Source: Patagioenas fasciata
Lineage: Eukaryota > Chordata > Aves > Columbiformes > Columbidae
Assembly: GCF_037038585.1 (NCBI RefSeq)
Contig: NC_092521.1
Span: forward strand, 110,820,605 to 110,884,604
Reading direction: 5' to 3'
DNA length: 64,000 bases
The translations under genes were made by a program, and so were the position numbers. Of this stretch, positions 37,982-51,100 are shown piece after piece. Under the pieces are notes generated by a model. The model saw only the letters and a program-made list of their open reading frames with translations. It was not told where the DNA came from and made no database searches. The stretch's first letter is position 1. The number at the start of each line of letters is the position of its first letter.

Positions 37982-40900
37982 GTAAAGTTCCTGAAACAAT
38001 AAACACCTTATCAGAAGTACAATGTACTGGCACTATTTCTTTAAAATGTTGAACTGTCTTCCAGGAACAGCACCTGGAATATTCAAGAGAGCTCTTAAGC
38101 CATGGAACAACTTGGTGCAAAGCCCACCTTCTTCCCTGTCCCTTGCCAGAACCACCAGTGGAGAACGGGCAGTTAATTTTTATTTGCATTTCCTACCTAA
38201 TGGCTCTCAAGCTTCACCTGGCAGATTGCAAGCTGGAATTTAGCCTTTCGTATTTATGGATCCTCAACTGGAAAGTGTAAGAAATAAGACAAATCACAAT
38301 GCAAATTCAGCTTTGGACAATAAAAGGATTATTTTATAGAAATTTTAGTTCAATGACTATAAAATCTATTGCTTCTTGCTTAAAGATGTGAACATAGCAA
38401 GGAGACAAGAATTCACTTTCAGCTAGATGTTTGCTGTTTATTCCAACAACTGCAACAGAGGCAAAGGCCTTGACTTGCCCAACCCCTACAGATGTAGATC
38501 ACATCTCTTACATCAGAGCCACAGAAATAACAGTTCTCCAGCAATTTGCAGGAACATCTGCACTTCCATTCCTTTCAGGTTCCTGCATTCAGCCAACAGC
38601 AGCCCAGCCCCAGCCTTACAAAGGCAGCCAGCAGGTGCCCAGTCTAGAGAGGGGGACCAAGGGACAAGGAGTTGGTTCCTTCTCCGCAACCACCCCATCT
38701 CACAAACGCTTTAAGGCAAAAGCAGCTTTTTTTCAGATGAACTGCATACATACAACACAGCCCTTTGTATTCATGGAGCTGCAGAAAACCAGCTCTTCTT
38801 CCCAAGTCGGTGATTTGTTCCCAGTCTTAATGTGTTACTTCACTAGTAACTAAGCGTCTCAAAAACATTAACCTCAATAGCCCCTTTCTACAGCTTTACC
38901 CACACTTACAGTGAAACAGAAATAGCTTGAAGTGTGTGGGACTGATAGTCCTGCAGTTAAACATTACTGAAAATTTTTCCTATTATAGGGCCAACTTAGG
39001 ATGCCTTGTTTATAACTTATACTATTAAACTTTCACAACTTTATACAAACTCTTAATGATGTTAAAAAACACTGTACAAAACCACCTTAAGGCACAAAAA
39101 GTTAAACAGAAATGCAGCCCACTTGAAGTCTCAAAGCAGCCAATTCAAGAGAAACTGGCCTTGTAATAAGTACATAGTTCATTTATACACGTTAAACTTC
39201 ATTGTCATACATTGAAACCAGTACACATAGGACAAAATGTATGCTGCTCAGCATCTACTGTCTTTCTTCAGTACCAACGCCCATACAAGACACGATCTGC
39301 AGTTACAATTGGAACTGAAACAGCTTATAGGTCTCTCAAGTGATCTGCTTTGAGCAACCATGAGCCAATACACCTTGAGGTGTGTGGATATGGCAACATA
39401 AATTTGTGAACATACACCTCAGGGTTTTGCTCTACTTTGTAAAAGCAAGGACGCACAAATGGGAAAAAGTCAAAATGGCAGTGATGGAGACTGGGAGAAT
39501 TTTAATCTTGCAGAAATGAATTTTGTAAGTTGATGTCCCTCCTCCAAGCAAATTGTCTTGGGTAAATGACAGAACAATAAAAGAGATGCCCATGAAAAGT
39601 ACTGCCCTGCTTCAAAAACTCTGAAAGAGATCAGCATTGTAAGGTAGGGTCAGCAAATGGGTGATAATACAGCTACCCCCCACCTCTAGAAATGTCCAGG
39701 GAACACAACTACTCTGTTGGCTCAAAGATTCTTGTTTAACATTTGCTAATGGCCACATAGAGCTATCCAAGAAAACCTTGTGTGGTTGCATCTCAGTAGG
39801 AGCCTGTAGGTTACTGGCTACAGGAGGGAAAAATCCAGCAAACAACCCATTTCTCCTGAGTGTGAAAGGCATCTCTGCATTACAACATAATCATTCAAGT
39901 ACTACTGGATGTTTTCTTATATGAAGGTCTTCAAGGAGTGGCAAGTTGCCCTACCTACATCAATATTCAATATATGGTTCCACAGGGGAAGAATCCTGAT
40001 AGAACAGTTTAATTTAGGTGCAATTTTTCTGATGCAGTTTCAAGTGAAGACAAGCAGAGCACTAGCAATGAAGCCTCAGGGAAAAAGGCTCATTGCACCC
40101 CTCAGTGTCACGCTGCTACTTTTCAATTGTCTTCTTTACTAGCACTTTTTCTCACACCCATACAGCAATGCTAATTAGATCACTCCAGGACTGCCTGCGT
40201 TATTAATAAGCCATTTACCTTTCGTGTGGAGGAGGAACTGTAACAGCACAGAGCACTGAACTCCTGTTCACTCAAAAGAGTACAAACACTCTTGGTATAT
40301 TTGAAATTGGGAAAGTCTGTAGCAACATGAAAAAGGGAAAGACTAGCTTAAGCATTTCTATTCACTATTTTACAGCAAGAAAACTTTTATCAGGGTTTAT
40401 TATAAAGGAACAGCATAAGGAAACCAAATAAATAGTTGAATAGTTAATGGTACACAATATAATAATACTAAACTTCAATGACATCAAAATTAAACTTTGG
40501 AATAGCATCAATATGAAAGATTACTTGGAAAACTAGGATTCTGTTCAAGATCCTGAGACCTGTGCATTGCAAAAACCAGTCATTTTTGATGCCCTGTTGG
40601 TCCCAGCTTTGTTCCCTGCAGGACCACATCCATTGAGAACTATGACCCATCCGTGCAGGTCCCTAATCCCACTCTGCCCCATCATCCACGTGCTGTTTCT
40701 CCAAGTGCCTAAGGGAGAGTGATTGGGAAGCATGAGGTATGAGTTGTGCTTCATTGTTTCAGAGGAAGCAGCATCTCCTTCCTCATCTGATAGTTATATT
40801 GAACCAGGTTATGCAATTTAGCCTAAGGATGCTTCTTTCTTCCTTAAAGCAGCAGTTAGAGGAACAGAAAGAAGGCAGCAATGACCTCATGCTCCCAGTA

Positions 40901-41765
40901 AAACCCCAGCTGGGTTCTGGGCGGGAGGGGTGGAATCGAGGGCTGATTTATCATTAGTTGTATAAAGCGATCTAGCATGGTGAAGTCAGTGGAGAGAGTT
41001 TAAACAGAGCTACATCAGACCCTCTGTCATTTTCTTGTTTCTACTCATTAACACTGTGCAGCCACACTGAGCTGGATTCCGTCAGCTCATCTCACCCAAC
41101 ACGGGAGGGGACAGGAGTGATCTCTGCTGGCTCACAGGAGTAACCAATTTAAGCAAATTCATCACTCTCAGGAGGAGGATTTTACCGTGCTCCCAAATAA
41201 ACAAGTATCACCTCTGTGTGGTCTGAAATTGTTCACTGATACAGATTTCTTCACCTGTGGGACATGTGCATCTCTTAACAGAGAAGCACAGCTCACTTTG
41301 GCCATACACCACGCCAATCTGGGTCTTGACTTGATGTAAACTTAAAGAACTATATACACAGTATAACTTTGAAATCTGTATGTCAAACCTGTTGATCAAA
41401 CTCTCTTCTCATAAATTTTTAGATCAGTAGATAGTACCACTGAAGTCAGGAGTGCCAAAAGGTGTTTGAGGAAAACCCAGCATTATATATTTGCATTAAA
41501 TGCCAAAATGTATCCTAAAGTACTCCTTTTAACATCTGTCACTGAAACACTTCCAATGTCAACTTCTCCAGAACACTGGAACAATTAACAAAAACTCTAT
41601 CAAGCAACAGAAAAACGGAAACAAAAATTACAAACAAAAATAAGCTTTTATCTTTGTTAAATTCCTGTCAGCCACTTGAAATCTTGTTTATCTGTTCCAT
41701 GAAATTAAAAACTTGGCACGTTTTCCTTGGATGCCATTTATCAACATTTTCTTTTATCTAGAACA

Positions 41766-41771
41766 TTTATT
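41766..41771 (-). terminator. Candidate proximal STK17A polyadenylation signal AATAAA
   Basis: The first AATAAA on the minus strand after the STK17A stop codon, about 85 bases downstream. Its use would give a very short 3'UTR. Confidence 0.3.
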
Positions 41772-41856
41772 GTATATCAGAAATTCACTTGGCTAGGATA
41801 TTTGTGTTTAGTAGAAAACACTGCCTTCCAGTTATAGCTATAAAGCGTCACACAGT

Positions 41857-42190
41857 TCAGTAAATGAATTCTCCTGGTATTTCTTGCAGCAATGGTTCCT
41901 CAAATTTAAATCGTTTGGAAATGGCTTTCTGCTCAGTTACTTTTTCTTTTTCTGACTGCCTACATTGTCCCAGTGTATACGAAGCCACTACAATTAGTTC
42001 TTCTGTCACTATGGATTCTTCCTCTTCAGTCTTCTCAGCATCTACTGACTTTTCAGAGGCAGAATCCGCATCTTTCTGGGCGACATCACTGGTCTCGCCT
42101 CCTGTACTCTTGCTCCAGGCCCTGCAAGCAGGATTATCACTTTGTTCTAACCATGGATGTTGAAGACATTCTTCGGCAGTTGCCCGGTCC
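41857..42190 (-). CDS. STK17A: STK17A last coding exon, C-terminal regulatory tail
   Basis: The acceptor is ttcttcctctgcag. The exon starts with [14 protein letters not shown], the end of the kinase domain. It continues into an acidic, Ser/Glu-rich linker ([17 protein letters not shown]), a basic patch (SKRFKFEE, possible nuclear-localisation context) and the conserved end [11 protein letters not shown], with TGA at 41857-41859. The linker after HPWL is the least conserved part and differs clearly from human. Length and end agree with full-length STK17A. Confidence 0.95.
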
Positions 42191-45100
42191 CTGCAGAGGA
42201 AGAAAAGTGTTAAAATAAATGTCCAAATGAATTTGAAATCCAGTGCCTTGCAGAAGAGATCTGTATCAACTATTCCAAGGATATGACTCTACTAAAGACA
42301 GACTGACAGAACATCTAAAAAACATGCCAACAGTTACCTTTTACCAAACAAGACCAACAGCAGCCCAAGGAGATGAACAGCTAACATCGAAAATAAAGAA
42401 GTTCATAGATCCTTAAATATCACAGTTTACACTCCCATGTTTCCAACCAACTTTCAAAGGGTTTTTTTTTTTAAATATAGGAAAACTATCTAAACCTTAC
42501 ATTCTTAAAGTATTTCCACAGACAAGCAGTAGGCAATTTCAATGGTTGACGTGCCCCATGAAGAACTGGTGAAGTTCCACAGGAAACTCCTCTTTTGAGA
42601 CCTGGAATTTCCAACTTGCTGCCCATTGAGAAAAGCACACTAACGACCCAGAAAAGACAAAACTACTCTACCACCTCATCAGGAATAAGAGGCTCAAAAC
42701 AGTTCATTTAAAAGACATCAGCAAGGTACCTGTAAAAACAACCAGTATACTGTACCATATGCTACAACTCATATACAGTTTTCTGAAAGGAAATTTGAGT
42801 TTTAGTTATTAACAGTTGGACACATTCAGAATATGGAAGTTTGGAGGGAAACAGAGAACTTCTCTTTTCATATACGTGAAAAGTAATAGCACAATGAAAT
42901 GCAAATAATCAAAGTCGCCTTTTACTTTAGAAATGAAAATACCAGCACTTGGTATATTTAAAATCAATCCAGTCAGACATACTAGCATACACAATTGTGT
43001 ATTTTACTTACTCAGGTTTCTTAACCAGGAGAGTTTTGATGAAATCCACAGCAGACTCTGATATGAGGTCAAAGTCTTCTCCAGAGTAACTCACATTCAT
43101 TTGAGATATATTTAAGAATGTTTCTTGTTTATCATCCCCTAAGAAAGGTGATATCCCTGTTAGCATAACATATGCCAGTACTCCAATGCTCCTAAATTAA
43201 AGTAAAAAACAGAAAAGCAGTTTAGTGCTGTGGGGTTTTTTTTATTATTATTATTATTATTTTTAAATGTTTGGTTTGTTCTGTTTTTAAACCAAACCAA
43301 AACACCTCTTCCGTGAAGTTATGACCACCATTAATTTCTTCAACTTACCACATGTCAGTTGCTGTACTGATTGGGTCATAACTCAGAATTTCAGGAGCTA
43401 TTCAGGAAAAAAAAAACACATAACAAAAACCAGTTCTATTTATTTTCTCATATGCAGACATTATATTTTAGTTACATAGTGCAATAACAGCTATGCGGTA
43501 AAATTTAATATAAATACTTTGCAGCACGATAGTCTTTTGAAAGAGATATTTCAAGTTATTTAAGTGATTACTACCATACACTGGTTTTACATGAAACTGA
43601 TTGTTTTCTTTTTATTGTCCTCTTCAGAAGCCAAGCCATTCTCCTCAATTAAAGAAGCTATATAAAAATTCCTTAAGGGAAAATGAGAAATATCCAACAT
43701 TCTATATTCCAGCACTGAAACCCATACCCATAAAGATACGAAAATGTACTTGAATATATATTTTAAGGTCTGGGATGATTTGCTTTTAAAAAAATGAAAT
43801 TGATACAAACCTCCACAAGCTAAAATATTATATTCAGAGACAGAATTGTGATCACTGCTGGTAAGAATCATCTGAAGTGTGAGCTCATCTTTAACACAAG
43901 CCCACAATTGTCACACATTAGACTGGCAAACCTTGCCAGTTTTAGCTTTTACAGCACTATCACATCCAAGTAATAACCCGATCTCTCAACACAGTAGCTA
44001 CCCAGCCAGCCTGGCACATTCACCAGACTGAGGCAGTTTCTCATCACTCCCCAAAGCCTGGGCAGTCCCCTCCTCGGGGTGACATCACTTGTCGTGACAA
44101 CTTACCTACATATTCTGGAGTTCCCATAATTTCTCTTAGCTCCTCACTGCTCTTCATTATTCTGGAAAGGCCAAAATCCACTATCTTAATGTCTCCTAGA
44201 GGAGACTTACTGGTTAGTAGAATATTTTGGGGCTGAAAAACAAAAGACGATGATTTTCAGGATCTAATGCCTATGACACCATATTGCATAAATATTTTAT
44301 ATCACAAGTAGCAATAATGCATTCCCACAGCAAGTACAAGACCCAGGATGATTAATTTATTTGTGTCCCCCTCTGGCCCTCAAGGTGAACTTGAAGAAAC
44401 ACACAAGCTAAAAGGAGCAGCAGATTTTTCTGCTTATAACCGAGACCAAATATCTACCTTTATTAGCTTAGAACACAAACAGAAGACATATCAGTAACTG
44501 TGATTTAACAATAGCATATAAATACCTCCACATTTGTACCTTTAGTCCTTCATATCACCCTTAAAATTGCCCTTTCCTCGTGTCCTTCCAACAGATGGTG
44601 CAAAATACCTCCTGTTGAAGGGTGTCTATTCTAAAAGACCTGAACACATAAAACTATTGACTACACCTGTTGACAGTCTGTTGCAACCGACCTCAATCTT
44701 GTTCAAAGTCCAAACAATTGTATTACAGAATACTAGCTCAAGAACAGTTTAAAAAAATACAGCAGCCTGAAAAACAGGTTTTTAAGAGCATCACCTTTGG
44801 ATAAACTTGTTTGCTCTGACGTCACCCTTCAAAGCAATTCTGTGGTCATTGAGAATTTCCTTACTGTCTACTTTAAATGCTTGCTCAGTTAAAAAAAAAA
44901 AAAAAATCTGAAAACTAACTTTAGACAACAGGTCTTAGAGATTTTTTTTGTTACTGAAGCACATCCTTGTCAAAAAAAAAAAACAAAACACAAGTGCGAC
45001 ACTCCCTGTTCCCAGGCCAATGATCACATTGGGTTCTAACATCAGCTTCTCCAATGGCGACACTGACAGTTGACACTACGCTCATGCCTCTGGTGAGCAC

Positions 45101-48100
45101 AAGTTCTGTGAAAGTGAAGAATCCTTTATTTACTGAGAACCTGGATCATCTTGCATTAGGGCTGGTTGAAAAGAAAGGAAGGCAGAAGAGTAAGAACATT
45201 GAAGCAACAGCTGGCTGGTAATCCTACTGAATTAACGCTAACATTTATAATTTTACTAACATTTATAGTTTTACTCTCCTCATCCCCCAGTCAATCACAA
45301 AGGCATGTTTTCACATGAGCAGCCTTGCTTTTGAATAGAGAAATAGAATTTTGCAAGAACATTTACAAAACCTTGGGCCAGTTCTCCTTGCTGCAAGACC
45401 TAAATACAGTCAAGTTCCTTCCTTCCTGCAAACTTAAACCATGGTATTTCAAAATAACTCCATTATGTTGTCAATCTATTTCTTGTTTGTAAATTTATGC
45501 ATTAAGAACAGTTTTTTAAAAAAATTTTTGTTTGCTTACAAACTGGGTTCTGGTGGCCCTACAAAGGCTTTTGGAGCTGCACATTACCATATGCTTTATA
45601 GCTCACATTTGTTATTCTGTATTTGTATTAGAAAAACAAACATCCAAAAATGCTGACTATGTCTCCCTAATGAGTCTCTCAGATGTTCTTCCCACTGGGA
45701 AATTTAGTTACTTTCTGAAGAGGCAAATAGAAAGCATGAGAAAAGCATTTGTTTTCTATATTTAAACAAGGAAAAGTTTTTGATGGAAATGTTTTGTGAA
45801 ACCCTCAGACCCTGTATTATAATATTTTTGTAGCTAATGTGGTCGCCAGAAGCCTGTCTTTAAAAAAAGAAAAAAAACAACCAACAAAAAATACACAAAA
45901 AAACAAATAAAAAAACCCGAAACAAAACACCAAAAAATTACCCAGAACACACATGCAGAAAAAAACCTTTCTGAAGAATTGAGTCATAAGCCTAAATCAA
46001 TTCATAATGAAATATCAGTCATTTTCTTCTTTTAGGGAATCATTAAGGAGTTCAAGAGAAGTGACAGTCTAAACATGAGCATGAAGCCTTAAATAAACCA
46101 CAGCTTTTAACTTACCATAGCTTTCAGCTCGACACAATTACTCTACAGGTTTAATAAAACGAAGATCACTTTCTCACATCTGTAAAGCTGTTTCTCTTTT
46201 GCCTTTCCACTGCTATAATACATCTAGGTTTGCCTAATGCTCATTAGCCCACAAACACAAGAGCAACTCAGGCCAGAGGCTCTCCTGGTAGTCATTCTAA
46301 AAAAGGGCCTTTCACTCTTACCATCAGGTGGTAATGAAATGGCTAATGACAGCTGTCAAAGGGCAACATTTAAAAACCTCTCCCTCCACTGCAGCAGGGC
46401 TTAAAGGTTCCAATTTAGATCCTTTTATGTTGTCCACTGAACAAAAACATAAAAAGAAAAAAATCCCTACCCAAACAGGCAATCTGAATGGATGCGCTTT
46501 ACTACAAGATGCGTATGTGCAGAGAAACGACATGGCATGGCCATACAAGTCTATCCCAATGTCATGTTAGCATAGCTAGAAACAGGTACCTTTGGAAAGA
46601 TCACTGAAAAAAAGAAGAGTTTTGTTTTTCCAGGCATACTATCAGCAATCAGAAACTTGGGCTTTAGGAATTTGAGATGTTGGTTATACCTGTATCATCA
46701 TGTTAGAGTACTAGCAGTGTAAAGCATAATTTGTCAATGCAAATATACATCACTTAAATCACTTAAATTGGACTAAACTAGCGCCACATAAAAAGAGCAT
46801 AGCTTTCCTGACACTACAAACTTCAGTGCAAAGGCCAAAGTAAAGCAATATATACAAAGATCTGTTTTAATCTAGAAACTTATTCTGCAAATTGCAGTTT
46901 GTAGTAAATGTACTTAGTGAAATGAAATAACCTTCAACCCTATGTTGCCAGAAGGTTTTAGAATCTGTAAACTCACTATATAATGGCACTATATATAATG
47001 GAAAAATCTGTACATTGCAAATTTGCTATTATTCTAGAAGTTTCTATGAAACTTTGGTCCTAATATTTCTTGTAACTTTAGCTGTTTTCAAGAAGAGTTT
47101 GACTAAGGACACATAAAGGTCACGTTTTTTATCAGCGTGTCACCTTAACCTGCAACATTAAGTTAGCTACCTAATTTTATTATACTGTCAAAAATAAAAG
47201 TCAGATCCCTATAAGACAGGGCAGGAATTGTCCAAGGAATAATGGGCAGAAATGGGAAAAACAGACTAGGTGGGATTCCCTAGCTACAGTGTATGTAAAG
47301 ATATTAAACCAGGCTGAGCAGTCAGCCCTAAAAACAGTTAAAGGACTCCCATATCTTTAAGCGATTGAAATGCAAGAGCAGAGCTTACTTGGGGGTTGGG
47401 TTGCCTCCATCCATTTGTAAATATGGAAAAAAACACAATAGTCACTAAAAGAGTACACATATTAGACTGGCATCACACCTTATTCCCAAAAATAAGCAAT
47501 GCAAGTCTCAAATTAAGAAATAAGGCCATAATCAAAATAGGTTCTGTAGAACCTGGATACTCTATACTTGCCTATTAAGTAGTTTCGCTCTAATTGCTAT
47601 AAAGGTTTGAACTCCAGATTAAACTGTTCTTTTGCCTCAAAAAAACGATATTTTAATTTTTAACTCTTTTCTTACTTTCCTAGATGTTCTTTAGACTGGA
47701 ATACTACACTTCTATGTAATAAACATTCCACCTTAACCCACCTGGAAATCTCAGCTGAGAAAATTAAACTGTAACCTTCTTATAACAGGCCACTTCTTCT
47801 GTAATTGCATTAGCTTGCTTTCTGAACACTGGTGTAAAATGACTCCCAAAACAATTCCAAACAGTGACTAGGCTCATTGTCCTCACTGTACACAACACCT
47901 TGAAAAGTTGTCTGCTGGATAACCAGCGTAATACATGCTGTAGGAGAGTGCTGCATGAAGCATTCTCCCAGACCTCAGGGCGAGGTAAGGCTCTTTATAC
48001 CCATCTCCACTGCATACAGGAGGCAGCAAGTCCTCCTCCCTCAACCCCCACGCCTTTTTAAATGCTCGTCCACTCCCAACTACTTTAAGCTTTTACCAAA

Positions 48101-51100
48101 CACCAATTCAAGATCAAGTCAAACAGCGAAAACACAGAGAACGGAGTCTTCCCTTACTCTGCAGCTTTTATGCACCATTAAGTGGAGATGAAAGACTTCT
48201 GACTACAATCTACGCACACCCTGCAAATTAAATAGCATCAACACAATACTGTCGAGTGATACTTAATTTGCACTCAGTAGCACTATATTGGCTCTTTCTC
48301 CCAGTCAAAACTGGATTACAGGATTGGATTTTGCTATTAAAAACAAGCTATTTTTCAACCATCTTTCCGAAGAACCATGCCTTTGGAAATAAACGATCAG
48401 GTGGCAACCCTGCTAAACCACATAAAAATACCTCATTTTTTTCTGCAGTGCTTAGTCTCATAGGAAAAAATCTTGCATCTAATAAGGGGACAGACAGAAG
48501 CTAAATTAAGTTCGCTGTCAGTGTCATAGATCTGGCTGATTAGACTTATAACACAAAACTACAACAACAAGCTGATAAACACATACTGACAACCATTTTG
48601 ACCTAAATTCTTCCACGCATAGAGCCTTTTTTGAAGGTGCAACACAGGGAAACTGGATGGACTTTTCCAAAGGTACTGGTACCAGACAAATGAAAGGGAA
48701 ACCTTTAGAGAGCCAAATGTGAAACTAATAACACAACAAAACCATTTTATTATGTATTTGTAAACTTTTTGATATTGGCAAACACCTTGCTCACCAGCAG
48801 TACACTTTGCACGAGTCTTCTAAATGTCACCCCAGAAAAACAGGTATTTAGTAAATTCCATCGTGCTGTAAGCACTAGGTAAAGTAGTGTGAGCCGCACT
48901 ACACAAGATAAGATGGTTTGAGGCCATGAACATGCTGCCAAAATCAGCACTAACTTCAATTTTTTAGTTTCTTGAAAAATGGGCCTTTTTTTTTTTTTTT
49001 TTAAAGTCTTGCAAGGCATGTAGGTCAATCAATCTTCTCAAGTCATGGTTTTTAATCCTATAGTTTCTGTCATCCTTATTTGCCAACATTCTGAAGATTT
49101 TTCTAAATGTTATTTTGCAGAAGAGTCTCATATATAATCAAAGTGATAATACTGCAATTAGGACTCCTATTAAGATCCACTTCTCAAAAACACATTGCAC
49201 ACTGCAATAACGTATAAACATATTAACTTGAACACGAGACAATTTGCTCTCCTAATGAAGTTTTATAAGCCAGCAAAGCAATGCTGGATCTTCCATTGAG
49301 GACTGGAGATGCTCAATTTTATAACACAAGTTTTCTGATCAGTTGGAAAGAGCTTTTTTTAAGTAAGCTTTTCCTGAACTCTGAAAAAGCTGCCTGTCCA
49401 CAAGCTGTAATCAACACTCCAGTCTACTTTTGCCACTAAGTACTGTAGTCAAATAAAGCACAACATATTTCTGATTACAGATACCCAGCTGATAGCATTC
49501 AGGAACACCACAGCTTTAACTACAAACATATATGAATACATACTGTCCATGAAAGACATTTTAATTTTACACACTTTGCTTCAAGGACATTCAATGGAAA
49601 TAAATATTTTTGGCCAGACACTGAATATCTCATGTAAGTGTACTGGAACTTTAAGGAATTCTAACTGCTCATTTTCAGTCCTTCTGAGTACTTATTTTCA
49701 TATCACTTGCTAAAAATTTTCCATTAATTATTTTAATACAATTAATAAATATTACATGTATGACTAAATCGATGGACTACAGAAAATTTTAAAGGATTCC
49801 AGAGCTAATTTGAATAAATGGTTGGGAAACCGGGCAGGTGAGGTATTTGTGTGCAAATATTACTCATCATCTGCTTTAGCTGATGAATGGTGTATGATGT
49901 GCTAGGTTATATACTAAATATGTACAGCTTGATACTGGAATCTACTGGCAGCTTTGTACTACTGCCAAAAAGCAATTAAGTATAAGTAAGGATCTCAGCA
50001 ACAGAACAGAAGAAACATGTAGCGGCTTACTACATACTTAGTAAATATAGTAATTTGACATGCAAAAAAAGAATTCAAAAATTTTAATGCAAGATACTTT
50101 CCAGACTGCCTTGCTTAGTAATAATAAAGTAGTTCAACCTCAAAAATCAGCCAAAATTGCATTTTTCATATGAGTGTACAAATGGAAGCTAAAAGAAATT
50201 AATTGCAGTTTGTTGCCAATGGGAGATGATAGTTTACTGGATCTGTGTTACAACCATAAACAATACTGAGATTTGTATGATGGCAACTATATTTTTCTCT
50301 TGCTTCGGGTCAAAACTATTTTTGAGCAAGAAAAAAATATTTACTCCAGTAAGTCATGATAATTGATATACCAATAGGGTGGTGGCCCACTGTTTGGTAG
50401 TAATTGACAAATATTTAAATTAACTTTTACAGTAATTAAAAAAAAACCTCTGAAGTGTTAGAAATACATTTAACACATTAGTATACTGTTTTCCAGTCCA
50501 GTATGAACACTTAATTCTGAAACATCATACTTTATAACACCACTGTCTCCGCCAGTCTTCTGCTTCATTGAAACTCAAGTCAATACTAAAACCAACCCAA
50601 TTGTCAATGATCATATAGCACTCAAACATTTTTACTGCTTTTAAAAATGAGCCAAGTCTTACCCACAGTACTCATTTGCAATTTAAGGTGAAATGCAAAT
50701 CCACTTTTGACTTCATTGCATTTCCCTTAATCAAACCAAGTTTATATTTGACATAATCATAGAAATTCTCCAAAATGCTTGCAACCCCTCAAAGGTTGAA
50801 TTTTATCCTTCGAAGAATAAGTAGATAAAAATTGTGTTAATTACAAATTAGTATTAGTATGACATAAGACCAAGACACCACCAAATAAGAAATTAATGAG
50901 AAAAATACAGCAACAATCTTACCTTTAAGTCAAGATGAACCACATTGTTTCTGTGCAAGAATGAAACTCCTTCTAAGATTTGCTTCATAAGTCGCTTAAC
51001 ATCTTTTTCTTTGAAGGCTTCCTCTCTTTCAGCCACACACTGGTCAAAGATTTCACCTCCAGCAGCGCTATGGAACAATATGAATTCTATTATTTCAAAT

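Larger units (their letters stand above)
37972..41856 (-). other. STK17A: STK17A 3' untranslated region or downstream sequence (extent uncertain)
   Basis: No gene is recognised here. On the minus strand AATAAA occurs at 41766-41771 (about 85 bases after the stop), at 40396-40401, at 38437-38442 and as AATAAATAAA at 37972-37981. Any of these could be used, so the 3'UTR could be about 0.1 to 3.9 kb. Open frames within (for example 38431-38853 plus strand and 39661-39924 plus strand) show no family resemblance. No CR1 or LTR copy was recognised in this block, unlike the intergenic DNA to its left, which mildly favours a transcribed, constrained 3'UTR. Confidence 0.4.
42191..44105 (-). other. STK17A: STK17A short introns 4-6
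   Basis: Three introns lie here, at 43398-44105, 43192-43348 and 42191-43011, separated by the small exons 5 and 6. The 157-bp intron at 43192-43348 contains an ATT microsatellite at 43242-43261. Nothing else was recognised. Confidence 0.7.

Noticed and set aside
38431-38853. 140-codon plus-strand frame downstream of STK17A
   Set aside because: No recognisable domain, Ser/Thr/Gln-rich composition, and antisense to the probable STK17A 3'UTR; likely chance.
45857-45930. Long A-rich stretch as a possible retrocopy tail
   Set aside because: No processed transcript body or target duplication is visible next to it; treated as simple A-rich sequence.
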